64,000 bases of DNA from B33-G16 sp964611035 (lineage in GTDB: Bacteria > Desulfobacterota > DSM-4660 > Desulfatiglandales > B25-G16), in assembly GCA_964611035.1 (NCBI GenBank), contig CAZSWT010000012.1, positions 1 to 64,000 on the forward strand, written 5' to 3'. The notes beneath the pieces were generated by a model, which saw nothing but the letters and a program-made list of their open reading frames with translations, was not told the origin of the DNA and ran no database searches. This document shows, one piece after another, positions 1 through 8,592 of the stretch (its first letter is position 1; each line of letters begins with the position of its first letter). A program made the translations under genes and the position numbers.

Positions 1-692
1 CTTACTGTGTGAACAAGGCCTACTTCTTCAGCTCGGTCAAGCACTTTAAGGGCTTTTTCTTGAGTAATACTATGTGGTCCCGCAGGCATTTCTTTCGGTG
101 AAAAAACAAGACAAACATCCAGAGGAAAGTCGCACTTTCGAGTCTCCCGCAGATCTTGTTGTTTTCTACAGATGCAATCTCGCAGCTCAAACGATTTGGC
201 TTGGAGTATTAAGGGTTTGATGTCATCATAGGGAAGAATAAACTCAGTTTTAACTGTTCCCTGCGCCGGAACAACGCGGTGCAGCGCTGGCTCATAGCGC
301 ATTATCCCTTCTGCTCCGCCTTCATTCCAATATTGTTCACAAAGATGAGCCAGCTCATGGTCCATGATATCCCATTGTTCCTCGTAAAAACCAACAACGA
401 ATGGAGCGAGCCGGAATCTCTTTATCCCATCTCTTTTTGTTGAGCCCCATATAATACCCTTGCCCACCATTGTCTTAAGTCTTGTCTCAATTTCTTCCTG
501 TGAGAGCTTGGACCGTTCCGCTATTGCATCGATTGCCTCACTTGTGCCAGTCATGTTACTTGCCACTAATGCTTCTTTGGGCGAAAATATTTTCTTGAGG
601 ATCTGCAACTCAACACCAGAGGCAGTTCTCGGGAATCCTCCGGGCAGGAGATCTAAGGCATAGGCTAATTTTTTGTATGCATCAACACTCAT
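1..692 (-). CDS. Winged-helix / Fe-S redox protein, 3' end outside window
   Basis: Reading the minus strand from the ATG at 692 gives an open frame of 230 codons that runs off the window edge. The ATG is preceded by AAGGAG about 8 bases upstream. The N-terminal ~100 residues look like a winged helix (SEEIETRL-like HTH followed by a GKGII wing). Near residue 175 there is RDCICRKQ, a Cys-x-Cys-Arg motif typical of deltaproteobacterial proteins annotated as 4Fe-4S binding proteins, in which paired ferredoxin motifs follow in the C-terminal part. That part is not visible here, so Fe-S binding is inferred. It lies 16 bp downstream of the selenoprotein candidate on the same strand and is probably cotranscribed with it, suggesting a shared redox or sensory role. 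Confidence 0.7.
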   Translation of the reverse strand, partial: MSVDAYKKLAYALDLLPGGFPRTASGVELQILKKIFSPKEALVASNMTGTSEAIDAIAERSKLSQEEIETRLKTMVGKGIIWGSTKRDGIKRFRLAPFVVGFYEEQWDIMDHELAHLCEQYWNEGGAEGIMRYEPALHRVVPAQGTVKTEFILPYDDIKPLILQAKSFELRDCICRKQQDLRETRKCDFPLDVCLVFSPKEMPAGPHSITQEKALKVLDRAEEVGLVHTV

Positions 693-708
693 CTTAATGC
701 TCCTTATG

Positions 709-1191
709 TTATAGGGTTCCTTTATCTGCCATCTCGATACATTTATTCACTACGAACTTCAAAAAAATATCGCAGGTATTTTTCCAGCCTTTGTTTTGGA
801 TAAACCGATTAAGCTCTTCTGGATTACTCCAATCACAGTTGCAGAGTTTCTTACAGTCTGTACTGCCAAATTCTTTTAAAAAGTCACTATAAAGCTCGGA
901 CACAGCATGAATGGCCTTGTTTCTTTCCTGTTCATGCTCCTCCGGGATGCCTTCTTTGCCTTGACCGCAGCGAAGGCCAATAGCTATGCTACTGCCAATC
1001 AGAAGACCACATGTAGTTTGTCCAGACGAAATGGCCCCCATATATCCAGCAGTAGCCCACGAATATCCTTTTGGTGGTAAGTCCCACATGGCCTGCAAGC
1101 CTTGCAAGCTGGCTTCAGCTCACGTATAGAGATGCATCCTTTTATATGCCTTGGTTAAAACATCCTCAAAAAAATCTAAATCTTTTATCAT
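709..1191 (-). CDS. C_GCAxxG_C_C family redox protein with probable selenocysteine (UGA at codon 24)
   Basis: A conventional call would start at the TTG at 1107 and lose the N-terminus. Reading from the ATG at 1191 (GAGGTG ribosome site just upstream) gives 160 residues interrupted by one in-frame TGA at 1120-1122. Downstream residues match the C_GCAxxG_C_C redox family: a TCGLLIG core (the GCAxxG-like motif), then GLRCG, STDCKKLC and a C-terminal NTC...NKC pair. In this family the first conserved Cys sits in an N-terminal helix of the form (N)CAEA; here the sequence is T-UGA-AEA, so the UGA occupies exactly that Cys position. A hairpin suited to SECIS function follows (1083-1108). The alternative is a pseudogene with a TGT or TGC to TGA change. 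The retained downstream frame and the hairpin favour selenocysteine. The stop is TAA. Paired with the Fe-S gene downstream. Confidence 0.72.
1083..1108 (-). promoter_or_regulatory. Candidate bacterial SECIS hairpin
   Basis: In the mRNA, counting from the base after UGA, positions 12-21 pair with 28-37: seven Watson-Crick or near-terminal pairs plus G.U wobbles and one A.A mismatch. The apical loop is UUGCAG (1093-1098), starting 22 nt after the UGA. E. coli fdhF has a six-base loop about 18 nt after its UGA, so the geometry is similar. A competing fold (CUGAAGCC with GGCUU-G-CAG, loop at nt 10-18) also exists. Pairings were worked out by hand; no energy was calculated. Confidence 0.5.
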
Positions 1192-1256
1192 GATCACCTC
1201 TTTTTATTTATCCATAGAATAAAAAATTCCTTCATTGGGTTCTGGCCGCATGGAAT

Positions 1257-1544
1257 TTATTCCGTCCCCTCTTTTGTATCATTTATGTTCGGTTGGTCTT
1301 TAATGAACGAGCGAATGAGGTTTGTCCCGCTGAAGTGGTCCAGGGTAATACAGGTAATGGCTCTCTCCGGACCTAATAATGTACGTCGTATTTTGCTGTA
1401 ACTCGATTTCTGTCTATAATGTGACAGGATGCGTTCTCCAAGTTCCTTCAAGTACTCAATCTTGCGAATGATCTCATTGTGTGGGGTTTTACGGAGTAGA
1501 AAAAGTATAGGAGAGAAGGGATTGTGTGTCAAAAGAAAAAACAT
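1257..1544 (-). pseudogene. Short ORF, possibly the C-terminal tail of an MBL-fold hydrolase
   Basis: A 95-residue minus-strand ORF. The middle (KIEYLKELGERIL...IRRTLLGPE...TLDHFSGTNLIRSF) resembles the helical C-terminal tail found after the metallo-beta-lactamase core in some deltaproteobacterial hydrolases. No zinc-binding core (HxHxDH) is present and only ~100 bp separate it from the next plus-strand ORF, so if the resemblance is right it is a truncated relic. The family resemblance is from memory and weak. It could equally be a non-coding open frame. Confidence 0.25.
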
Positions 1545-1568
1545 AAAAGTTATGTTAGTAGTAAAGGG

Positions 1569-1647
1569 TTGGCCTCATTTTTTAACGTAGTAATACTCAA
1601 CAGATTATCTATGAAGAGGATAAGAATAAGTTAAAGGATGAGGCCAA
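1569..1647. repeat. Inverted repeat upstream of small ORF
   Basis: TTGGCCTCAT at 1569-1578 is the exact reverse complement of ATGAGGCCAA at 1638-1647, immediately before the ATG at 1649. In the transcript this would fold into a 10-bp stem near the start codon. It could be an operator, a leader structure or an element end. Confidence 0.4.
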
Positions 1648-1648
1648 A

Positions 1649-1840
1649 ATGCAGGCATCCTTAATGGCAGATGAGTTGATAAAACAATTAAGTTCAGAGA
1701 TTGAAAAATCCGCTCGGCAGACAATGGTAACATTGGCAGCAAGCTTTGGAGCAAAATCGGTTTTACTAGATTTCAGTAAGTCTCAGTTATCAGAGAGAGA
1801 GGTCACTGATCTCACCCAGCAACAACTTGTGGAAGAATAG
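1649..1840 (+). CDS. Small helical protein of unknown function
   Basis: A 63-residue ORF beginning MQASLMADELIK, with an AAGGATGAGG ribosome-site-like stretch before the ATG and a strong stem-loop (1958-1999) about 120 bp after the stop. The composition is predicted to be helical with an alternating Lys/Glu/Gln pattern and no Cys or recognisable motif. No family is recognised. The upstream inverted repeat and downstream terminator make expression plausible, but it could be a fragment. Confidence 0.35.
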   Translation: MQASLMADELIKQLSSEIEKSARQTMVTLAASFGAKSVLLDFSKSQLSEREVTDLTQQQLVEE

Positions 1841-1957
1841 TGTAGTATTGTGAGCCTAAGAGAATGTGTTGATCCCATTTATTCTATAAAAAAGGGAGGT
1901 ATTTCCTTGAGATGAGGCAGGAATAAAGATTTGGCCACATGCATGGGGATAAAATGT

Positions 1958-1999
1958 AAAAGCCCCCAGGGGAATCTTTCCAGTCCCTTGGGGGCTTTT
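1958..1999 (+). terminator. Strong stem-loop terminator, likely bidirectional
   Basis: AAAAGCCCCCAGGGGA (1958-1973) pairs with TCCCTTGGGGGCTTTT (1984-1999) over 16 positions with one wobble, around a 10-nt loop. A-tract and T-tract flanks make it usable on both strands. It separates the small ORF from the dehydratase gene. Confidence 0.75.
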
Positions 2000-2107
2000 C
2001 GTTGCTAATTTTGTAATAACCTCTTTAATCACTTGACCGGTAACATATGCTCATCTATATTTCTTTTTTTTATGAAAGGTAATTACAATCAAACAGAGGA
2101 GGAAAAA

Positions 2108-3553
2108 ATGGCCATAAAAACAGTAGATGAATATCGAGAAAGAATTTCCAAACTGAAACCGAGGCTTTTTATAGGAGGGAAAAAGGTTGAGAAACTGGCT
2201 GATCATCCAATTACAAAGGGGGTTATTGAGGCAACAGCAAAGGTCTATGAGCTCACCCTGGATCCTCAATATGATGATATCATGACAGCAAAGTCTCATC
2301 TTACAGGTGAAACTATCAGCAGAAGCCTGCATATCCATCAGAGCACTCAAGATCTTGAGAAACGCCTGGAGATGGCCCGCTTGAGCAGCCAAAAGTTAGG
2401 GACCTGTAACTACCGCTGTCCCGGAAATGAGATGCTTCCAGTCCTGGCAGCCACAACATGGGAGATAGATAAAGATAAAGGAACGGAGTATTATAAAAGA
2501 TTTACGGAATACCTCAAGCATTCCCAGAGAGAGGATTTGGTAGTGAGTGGATCTGTTACTGATACAAAGGGTGATAGGAGCAAAAGACCCCTTGATCAGG
2601 ATCCCGATTCCTATGTACATGTCGTGGAAAAAAAATCAGATGGCATTATTGTTAGCGGGGCAAAGCAGCATACTACTGCTGGATATGCAGCCGATGAAAA
2701 CCTTATACTTCCTGGCCTTTCCTGCAGGAGAGGAGAAGAAGATTATGCCCTCGCATTTGCTGTACCAAATGGGTCTGAAGGAATAACATATATAGGCCAG
2801 TACAATCCGTATAGTGTAGAAAGGGAGTATGCAGATGATATACGTTATGTAGGAAATCCTATATATGGACAGAGGGAGACATGCCTCATAGTCCTTGATA
2901 GGGTATTTGTCCCTTGGGAGAGGGTATTCATGTGCGGTGAGATTGAATATACGCAAAAGTTTATCAGGAGATTTGCAAAGACCCACAGAATGAACTGTGG
3001 TGGTGCTTGCAAGGTAGGTTTTATGGATCTGATAATTGGGGCAACTCAGCTTATTGCAGAATATAATGGTATTTCAAAGGCATCACATATTGTAGATAAG
3101 ATAACCAGGATGATAAAGTTAAACAATACATCACTGGCATGTGCTATTGCTGCTGCGCATATGGGAAAGGAAGAGCCAGTTGGTTCCGGTGTCTTTATGC
3201 CAGATGAAACAATGAGTAATCTTGCAAAACTAGATACCAATGATGGCTTCTGGGAGGTAATTGCCCTTGCAGGGGATATAGCAGGTGGAATAGCAGTTAC
3301 TATGCCAGGTGAGATGGAGCTTGAAAACCCTGAGATAGATAAATATGTTTCTAAATATCTTAAATCTGCTGTAAGTGCGAAAAAGAGGATGAGGATTGCA
3401 AGGTTTATCCAAAACTGGGTGGCAGGGCTTCATGGCGTTGCTACATATCAGGGTGCAGGTCCAAGCCAAAATGAGATGTTGATCCTTTACAGGACAACAG
3501 ATTTAGAGGAAAAGAAAAGGATGGCCGAGGAATTGGCTAATACATATAATTAA
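2108..3553 (+). CDS. 4-hydroxybutyryl-CoA dehydratase / HpaB-family flavoprotein
   Basis: 481 residues from the ATG at 2108, chosen over an upstream in-frame start at 2033 because AGGAGG lies just before it and the conserved N-terminus (TVDEYRERISKLKPRLFIGG) begins here. It belongs to the 4-hydroxyphenylacetate 3-monooxygenase / 4-hydroxybutyryl-CoA dehydratase fold (acyl-CoA dehydrogenase-like, FAD). Cys100 and Cys104 (CNYRC), His293 and Cys301 (GGACKVG) correspond to the 4Fe-4S ligands of AbfD (C99, C103, H292, C299), so this is the anaerobic Fe-S dehydratase branch, not an oxygen-using hydroxylase. TDTKGDR at ~151-157 is the flavin/substrate loop. There is one extra residue between His and Cys, and an additional Cys297. 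Substrate is uncertain: 4-hydroxybutyryl-CoA or a related hydroxyacyl-CoA. The gene stands alone after a terminator. Confidence 0.8.
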   Translation: MAIKTVDEYRERISKLKPRLFIGGKKVEKLADHPITKGVIEATAKVYELTLDPQYDDIMTAKSHLTGETISRSLHIHQSTQDLEKRLEMARLSSQKLGTCNYRCPGNEMLPVLAATTWEIDKDKGTEYYKRFTEYLKHSQREDLVVSGSVTDTKGDRSKRPLDQDPDSYVHVVEKKSDGIIVSGAKQHTTAGYAADENLILPGLSCRRGEEDYALAFAVPNGSEGITYIGQYNPYSVEREYADDIRYVGNPIYGQRETCLIVLDRVFVPWERVFMCGEIEYTQKFIRRFAKTHRMNCGGACKVGFMDLIIGATQLIAEYNGISKASHIVDKITRMIKLNNTSLACAIAAAHMGKEEPVGSGVFMPDETMSNLAKLDTNDGFWEVIALAGDIAGGIAVTMPGEMELENPEIDKYVSKYLKSAVSAKKRMRIARFIQNWVAGLHGVATYQGAGPSQNEMLILYRTTDLEEKKRMAEELANTYN

Positions 3554-3649
3554 TGCTTGCTGTCGGTTGTTTGTTGTCTCTTGCAATGGACTAAGGGCCC
3601 CTGACAACTGACTTTCCATTTTTAGGTGTGAACCCAACAAACCCAAATA

Positions 3650-6600
3650 ATGTCAGACAAAAGAGATAATCTGAGTATCCTGAAGAAAGGAATAAAGGAT
3701 AAGATAAGGCTTATAGATGTAACTGGCCTCACTGGCTCCGCATTGGCCTACCTATTATCCCAGCTTCTTATCGAAGTAGACCATCCTTGTTTGATGGTTT
3801 TCCCCAACTCTGAGGAGGCTGGAAAATTTTACAAAGATCTGGATTTTTTTCTTTCCAACCAGAATAATGGGCCTTCCCCAGACCTTAGGAGAATATTCTT
3901 TTTTCCTTCCTATGATATTTCACCTCTCACAGGATTAAGTCCACCAAAAGAATTGGTAAGGCAAAGGATAGAGGCACTTTATGCCCTTTCAACCTTGCGA
4001 GATGCGGTTGTTGTTACATCATTAGAGGCCATTATGAGTCGCCTTTTGCCAAAAAAGATCCTTCTTAACTCGGTTGACTATATCGCTATTAACGAGGAGA
4101 TTGACAGGGATGATTTGATAAAAAAGTTGATAAGTTTTGGTTATCTTCGAACCTCATTAGTGGAGGAGAGAGGTGATTTTGCTGTAAGAGGTGGTGTTAT
4201 CGATCTATACGCGCCCTTATATGATTCAGCAGTGAGGATTGAATTCTGGGGAAACACTGTGGAATCCATAAGACTCTTTAATCCAGTCAATCAAAGATCC
4301 AAATTTGATTTGAAAGAGCTCATTATTCTGCCTGCGAATGAAATCATTCTGGGACCTTCAAACATTACAAGGGCACGATCAATGGGCAGACTTCCATCGA
4401 CTTTGGAATCAGGTGGGAATTTTCCAGGGATTGAGGCATGGCTGCACCATTTCTACTCCTCTCTTGATTCCATCTTTAGCTATCTTCCCAAAGAAGGTCA
4501 TATTTGCGTTACCCAATCAGATACTTTTATAGAGAGAGCCAGGCCTATCTTAGAAAAGCTTAATAACGAAACAGCAAGATTTAGGGATGAGTGCTTAGAA
4601 AAAGGAAAACCATTTCCTCAAACTGATAATAACTTTCTCGAGATACAAGAACTGAAAGTGTCCATTGCTGGATATCAAAAAATTTCTTTTTTCGATTTTA
4701 CTATCAAGAGCACTTTTAAAAAGGAGGGTCTGGCAGTCGATTTCAAGGAATCAGTAATGCCAGACATGGAATATGAATCTCGGGATATCACTCATCCAAA
4801 GGTCTCACTCACCCCTCTCGCAGTTAAGGTTAAGACATGGATTGATGAGGGAAATCAGATTGTACTCGTATGTAGGACATCACAGCAGGCAGGACGTCTA
4901 AGGGAAATTCTGCTCAATTATCAAATCAGTGTTAAAGAAATATTCCCTGATTGGTCACGGATTAAAAGGAAAAGAGGGCTATACATCTGTTTGGGATACC
5001 TCTCTCAAGGATTGAGATTTACTGCCTCAAACCTGATCATCATTACAGAAGATGAGATCTTTGGAGAAAAAAGGGGAGGGAAAAGGAGAAAAAAAGAAGA
5101 CAGGGTTCAGGCAATCCCATGGACAGGATTTAGCCAATTACAGGCAGGTGATTTGGTTGTTCACCGGGATCACGGGATCGGGCGCTATGGCGGGCTTTTA
5201 AAGATGGAGATCAGCAGCAGAATAAGGGATTTTGTAATTATTGAATATGCGGGAAACGACAGGCTTTATATCCCGGCAGATAGGATAAACATTATCCAGA
5301 AATATATTGGTTTAGATGAAGATAATCCTCAATTAGACAGGCTTGGTGGAAGATCATGGCCTTTAGCGAAAAAGAAGGCCAGAAGGGCAATAGAAGAGAT
5401 AGCCAAAGACCTTGTTAAAATCTATGCCATGAGAAAGCTTCTCAGGGGTTTTTCCTTTTCAAAGGCAGATAATTACTATAGGGAATTTGAGGCAAACTTT
5501 GATTATGAGGAAACTCCAGATCAAATCAAGGTTATTGATGATGTGCTCTCTGATATGGAGTCAGACAGACCAATGGATCGGCTCATTTGTGGTGATGTAG
5601 GTTTTGGTAAAACAGAGGTAGCTATGAGAGCTGCTTTTAAGGCTATTATGGATGGAAAACAGGTAGCTGTTCTTTCACCTACCACCGTGTTAGCTGAGCA
5701 GCATTACCAGACTTTCTCAAAACGCTTTGATTCTTATCCTTTCAGGATTGCTGTCATGAGTCGTTTCGTTTCAAAGCCAGAGCAAAAAAAAGTAATAGGT
5801 GATTTATCTTTGGGGAAGATTGATATTATTATTGGTACCCATAGAATCCTTTCTGATGATGTTGTATTTAAAGATCTGGGCCTATTTGTGATTGATGAGG
5901 AACAGCGTTTTGGTGTTAAAGACAAGGAAAAATTAAAAAAATATCGGAATTCCGTTGATATTATTGCAATGACAGCTACACCTATTCCAAGGACCCTCCA
6001 TATGTCATTGATGGGGGTCAGGGACCTGAGTATAATTAAAACCCCACCTGCTGACAGGCTCTCTATTCAGACATATGTTTCCAGATTTGATGAAGATATT
6101 ATATCTCATGCAATCGAAAAGGAGTTAGAGAGGGGAGGGCAGATCTTTTTTGTCCACAATCGGGTTCAAACCATTGAGATAATGGCAGATACATTGAGCA
6201 GGCTTGTTCCCAACGCAAGGATTGACATTGCCCATGGTCAGATGAAGGAGAGGGATTTAGAGAAGGCAATGATTAAATTCTTGGCCAGGGAGACAGATGT
6301 CCTTGTGTGCACTACCATAATAGATTCAGGTCTGGATATACCTTCAGCAAATACTATAATAATTAATAAGGTAGATCGCTTTGGCCTGGCTGAGATCTAT
6401 CAGCTCAGGGGGAGAGTTGGTAGGTCTAATGTGAAGGCTTATGCATACCTCCTGGTTTCAGATGGCTCTCATTTGACACGAGATGCCCAGAAAAGACTAA
6501 AGGTCTTGATGGATTTTTCGTGCTTAGGCTCGGGAGTCAACATCGCCTTAAATGATTTAAGGATAAGAGGGGGTGGAAACATACTTGGTTTCTCTCAATC

Positions 6601-7144
6601 AGGTCATATAAAGGCTATTGGCTATGAACTATATCTAAAAATGATAGAACAGGCAATTGCGGAGCTAAAAGGAGAGGTATGGCAAGAGGAAATATTTCCT
6701 GAGATACATACTGATTTACCAGTTTTTATTCCTCACAGCTATATTGAGGAGAGTGATGTCAGGCTGGATATATACAGACGCTTATCCGCCATTAAGGGTA
6801 AACATGAATTAAAGGAGATGGTACGGGAAATAGAAGATAGGTTTGGACCCTTGCCCAAAGAGGTTGTAAACCTTATCTCTGTTATTAAGATAAAGATAGG
6901 CCTGAAGAAAATTGGCTCAACAGTGTTAGACATTAAAAATGATTATATGATCTTTTCCTTCTCTAAGGATACCCATTTATCACCATCTGACTTGATTGAT
7001 TTAGTTTCCAGTCATCCGGATAATTTCTCATTCTTATCCGATCAGAAACTCAAGGTTGTGAGAGAGAAAAAGAGATCCTTTTCTACCCTTGGAGAGGCAG
7101 AGGAGATAGTAAATCAATTTGATCGCTATATCGTAAAAAATTGA
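3650..7144 (+). CDS. mfd: Transcription-repair coupling factor Mfd
   Basis: 1164 residues, the usual Mfd length. The order is a UvrB-like N-terminal module (residues 1-~380, including DLRRIFFFPSYDISPLTGLSPP), the RNA polymerase interaction domain (~500-560, LQAGDLVVHRDHGIGRYGG), then a RecG-like SF2 translocase with Walker A GDVGFGKTE (~650) and DEEQ box, motif TATPIPRTL, and the C-terminal TRCF domain. It removes stalled RNA polymerase at lesions and recruits UvrAB. The ATG at 3650 has no convincing ribosome site. Placing it directly upstream of SurA-type genes is common in Desulfobacterota, though here a repeat array and IS relic intervene. Confidence 0.97.
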   Translation: MSDKRDNLSILKKGIKDKIRLIDVTGLTGSALAYLLSQLLIEVDHPCLMVFPNSEEAGKFYKDLDFFLSNQNNGPSPDLRRIFFFPSYDISPLTGLSPPKELVRQRIEALYALSTLRDAVVVTSLEAIMSRLLPKKILLNSVDYIAINEEIDRDDLIKKLISFGYLRTSLVEERGDFAVRGGVIDLYAPLYDSAVRIEFWGNTVESIRLFNPVNQRSKFDLKELIILPANEIILGPSNITRARSMGRLPSTLESGGNFPGIEAWLHHFYSSLDSIFSYLPKEGHICVTQSDTFIERARPILEKLNNETARFRDECLEKGKPFPQTDNNFLEIQELKVSIAGYQKISFFDFTIKSTFKKEGLAVDFKESVMPDMEYESRDITHPKVSLTPLAVKVKTWIDEGNQIVLVCRTSQQAGRLREILLNYQISVKEIFPDWSRIKRKRGLYICLGYLSQGLRFTASNLIIITEDEIFGEKRGGKRRKKEDRVQAIPWTGFSQLQAGDLVVHRDHGIGRYGGLLKMEISSRIRDFVIIEYAGNDRLYIPADRINIIQKYIGLDEDNPQLDRLGGRSWPLAKKKARRAIEEIAKDLVKIYAMRKLLRGFSFSKADNYYREFEANFDYEETPDQIKVIDDVLSDMESDRPMDRLICGDVGFGKTEVAMRAAFKAIMDGKQVAVLSPTTVLAEQHYQTFSKRFDSYPFRIAVMSRFVSKPEQKKVIGDLSLGKIDIIIGTHRILSDDVVFKDLGLFVIDEEQRFGVKDKEKLKKYRNSVDIIAMTATPIPRTLHMSLMGVRDLSIIKTPPADRLSIQTYVSRFDEDIISHAIEKELERGGQIFFVHNRVQTIEIMADTLSRLVPNARIDIAHGQMKERDLEKAMIKFLARETDVLVCTTIIDSGLDIPSANTIIINKVDRFGLAEIYQLRGRVGRSNVKAYAYLLVSDGSHLTRDAQKRLKVLMDFSCLGSGVNIALNDLRIRGGGNILGFSQSGHIKAIGYELYLKMIEQAIAELKGEVWQEEIFPEIHTDLPVFIPHSYIEESDVRLDIYRRLSAIKGKHELKEMVREIEDRFGPLPKEVVNLISVIKIKIGLKKIGSTVLDIKNDYMIFSFSKDTHLSPSDLIDLVSSHPDNFSFLSDQKLKVVREKKRSFSTLGEAEEIVNQFDRYIVKN

Positions 7145-7214
7145 TCCAAATTCTTCTTGCATTCCCCATAATGATAGTATAATTTAAATAAATTATGTCA
7201 TTTTTTATAAATTT

Positions 7215-7346
7215 ATAGTATAGGAAATCCCATTTTTTAGACAGGATAGACGGGATGTTCAGGATATAAAGAAAATAAGAAAATCTTGTTAATCGTGGTA
7301 ATCCTGTCAAAAAAGTTCCGCCGAAGGCGGCTAAGTTCATAGTATA
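7215..7346 (+). repeat. Interspersed/tandem repeat, unit 1
   Basis: First unit of a ~115-130-bp repeat: TAGGAAATCCC..., a GACAGGATAGACGGGATG segment, ...TCTTGTTAATCG..., AATCCTGTC, then a short hairpin (CCGCCGAAGGCGG here) and CTAAGTTCATAGTATA. Bases 7215-7339 match 45095-45219 without a difference that I can find (125 bp). Units 2 and 3 lie on the far side of the IS110 relic. Confidence 0.85.
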
Positions 7347-8376
7347 GACTATGATAGATTTTAGGTTGTAAGGAAGTCCCTCAAGGGTTAATAAACCCGA
7401 AGATAAAAATCTTTAAAAAGGAGGAACTTCCTATGGCAATTAAAGTAAAGAGAAGCAAGATTAATTTCAAGGGAAAAATGGTTAACATTGGTATCGACAT
7501 GCATAAAAAATCCTGGCGAATCACTGCCCTTGTTGAAGGGGATATAGTTATGGCTGTAACACTTGCCAGGCCAAACTATGATTCTTTCAAGAAATTACTG
7601 GTTCAGTTTTTAGGCAATTACGTGCGCATAGTTTACGAAGCCGGTCCTGGTGGATTCGACCTATATGACAGGCTTACAGATGATGGCGTTGAATGCATTG
7701 TTACTCCTCCGTCCTTGATCCCCACCGCGAGCGGATCTAAGGTCAAAACAGATAAAAAGGATAGTTACAAGCTGGCCAGGCTGCTTGAAAGCAATATGCT
7801 TAAGCAAGTATGGGTCCTTTCTCCTGAAGAAAGGGCTCACAGGCAGTTGGCAAGGACCAGACGGCAGATAGTTAATCATCGTTCAGATGTCATGCGCCAG
7901 ATCAAGAGCCTGCTCTTGTTTCACAGCATCGAAATCCCTTTCTCAAGTCGCCAGCAGTGGACTGGGCCTTTTACAAAATGGCTTCATGGGCTCGATCTTG
8001 GCGATGAATACCTCAACAAATCACTTGAGGCCTTGATCAAGCTTTTCGATTATCTGAGCATTGAGAAAAAGAGCCTGACCCACGAGGTCATTAAACTGGC
8101 CAGGGAAGAAAAATATGCATCAAGGGTAAAGCTCCTTAAAAGTGTACCTGGTATCGGGGCATTGAGCGCTATGGAGATCCTGGTTGAGCTTCAGGATATC
8201 GCTCGTTTTAAAACAGCCGATGAGCTTGCTGCCTACCTTGGCTTGACACCATCTCAACATTCTAGTGGAGAGCATACCAGAATGGGACATATAACCCATG
8301 CAGGCAATGATAGGGTAAGAACCACGCTGGTTGAATCCTCCTGGATCTTGATTGGAAAGGATCCTGAAATAAAAAA
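7347..8376 (+). mobile_element. IS110-family element relic inside the repeat array
   Basis: The transposase and ~86 bp of upstream non-coding DNA (7347-7432) are bounded left by the end of repeat unit 1 (CATAGTATA) and right by the start of unit 2 (GAAATCCC). IS110-group elements carry a bridge/seekRNA in the non-coding end next to the transposase and often target repeats; any such RNA would lie at 7347-7432 and into unit 1. The element lacks the C-terminal part of its transposase, so the right end is probably lost. Confidence 0.65.
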
Positions 8377-8422
8377 GAAATCCCATTTTTTAGACAGGAT
8401 AGACGGGATGTTCAGGATATAA
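7433..8422 (+). pseudogene. IS110-family DEDD transposase, C-terminally truncated
   Basis: 329 codons; the first ~316 are transposase. The RuvC-like DEDD domain shows Asp22 (GIDMHKK), Glu69 (VYEAGPGGF) and Asp107/Asp110 (KTDKKDSYKLA). The Transposase_20 domain (~235-305) has the helix-hairpin-helix SVPGIG and the region with the catalytic Ser (HSSGEHTRMG, ~276-285). After KDPEIKKK the frame runs into repeat unit 2, and the last 13 residues are encoded by repeat DNA. The usual C-terminal helices are missing, so it is probably inactive. AAGGAGG precedes the ATG. A decayed relative of its 5' end lies at 52565. Confidence 0.88.
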
Positions 8423-8592
8423 AGAAAATCTTGTTAATCGTGTTAATCCCTGGCCCAGACCTGATTTATAGGCACAAGTTCCAAAAATTAATCTCCTGAA
8501 ATATTACAGCGACAATAGCTTATTCCAAGCAAGTCGCACCAGGGCGGGCCTGTCAAAAAAGTTCCCCGACATGTCGGGGCTAAGTTCATAGT
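8377..8592 (+). repeat. Tandem repeat unit 2, split by a ~101-bp insert
   Basis: Unit 2 begins inside the transposase frame (GAAATCCC...) and is continuous to AATCC at 8449. It is then interrupted at 8450-8550 and resumes with TGTCAAAAAAGTTCC at 8551. Its hairpin is CCCCGACATGTCGGGG, different from unit 1. Confidence 0.8.
8450..8550 (+). mobile_element. Small insert with conserved ends, in repeat unit 2
   Basis: Removing 8450-8550 restores the repeat sequence seen in unit 3. The insert begins CTGGCCCAGACCTGATT and ends GTCGCACCAGGGCGGGCC. Nearly the same ends, in inverted orientation, bound 17001-17107, but the ~65-bp interiors look unrelated. It encodes nothing. Confidence 0.55.
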
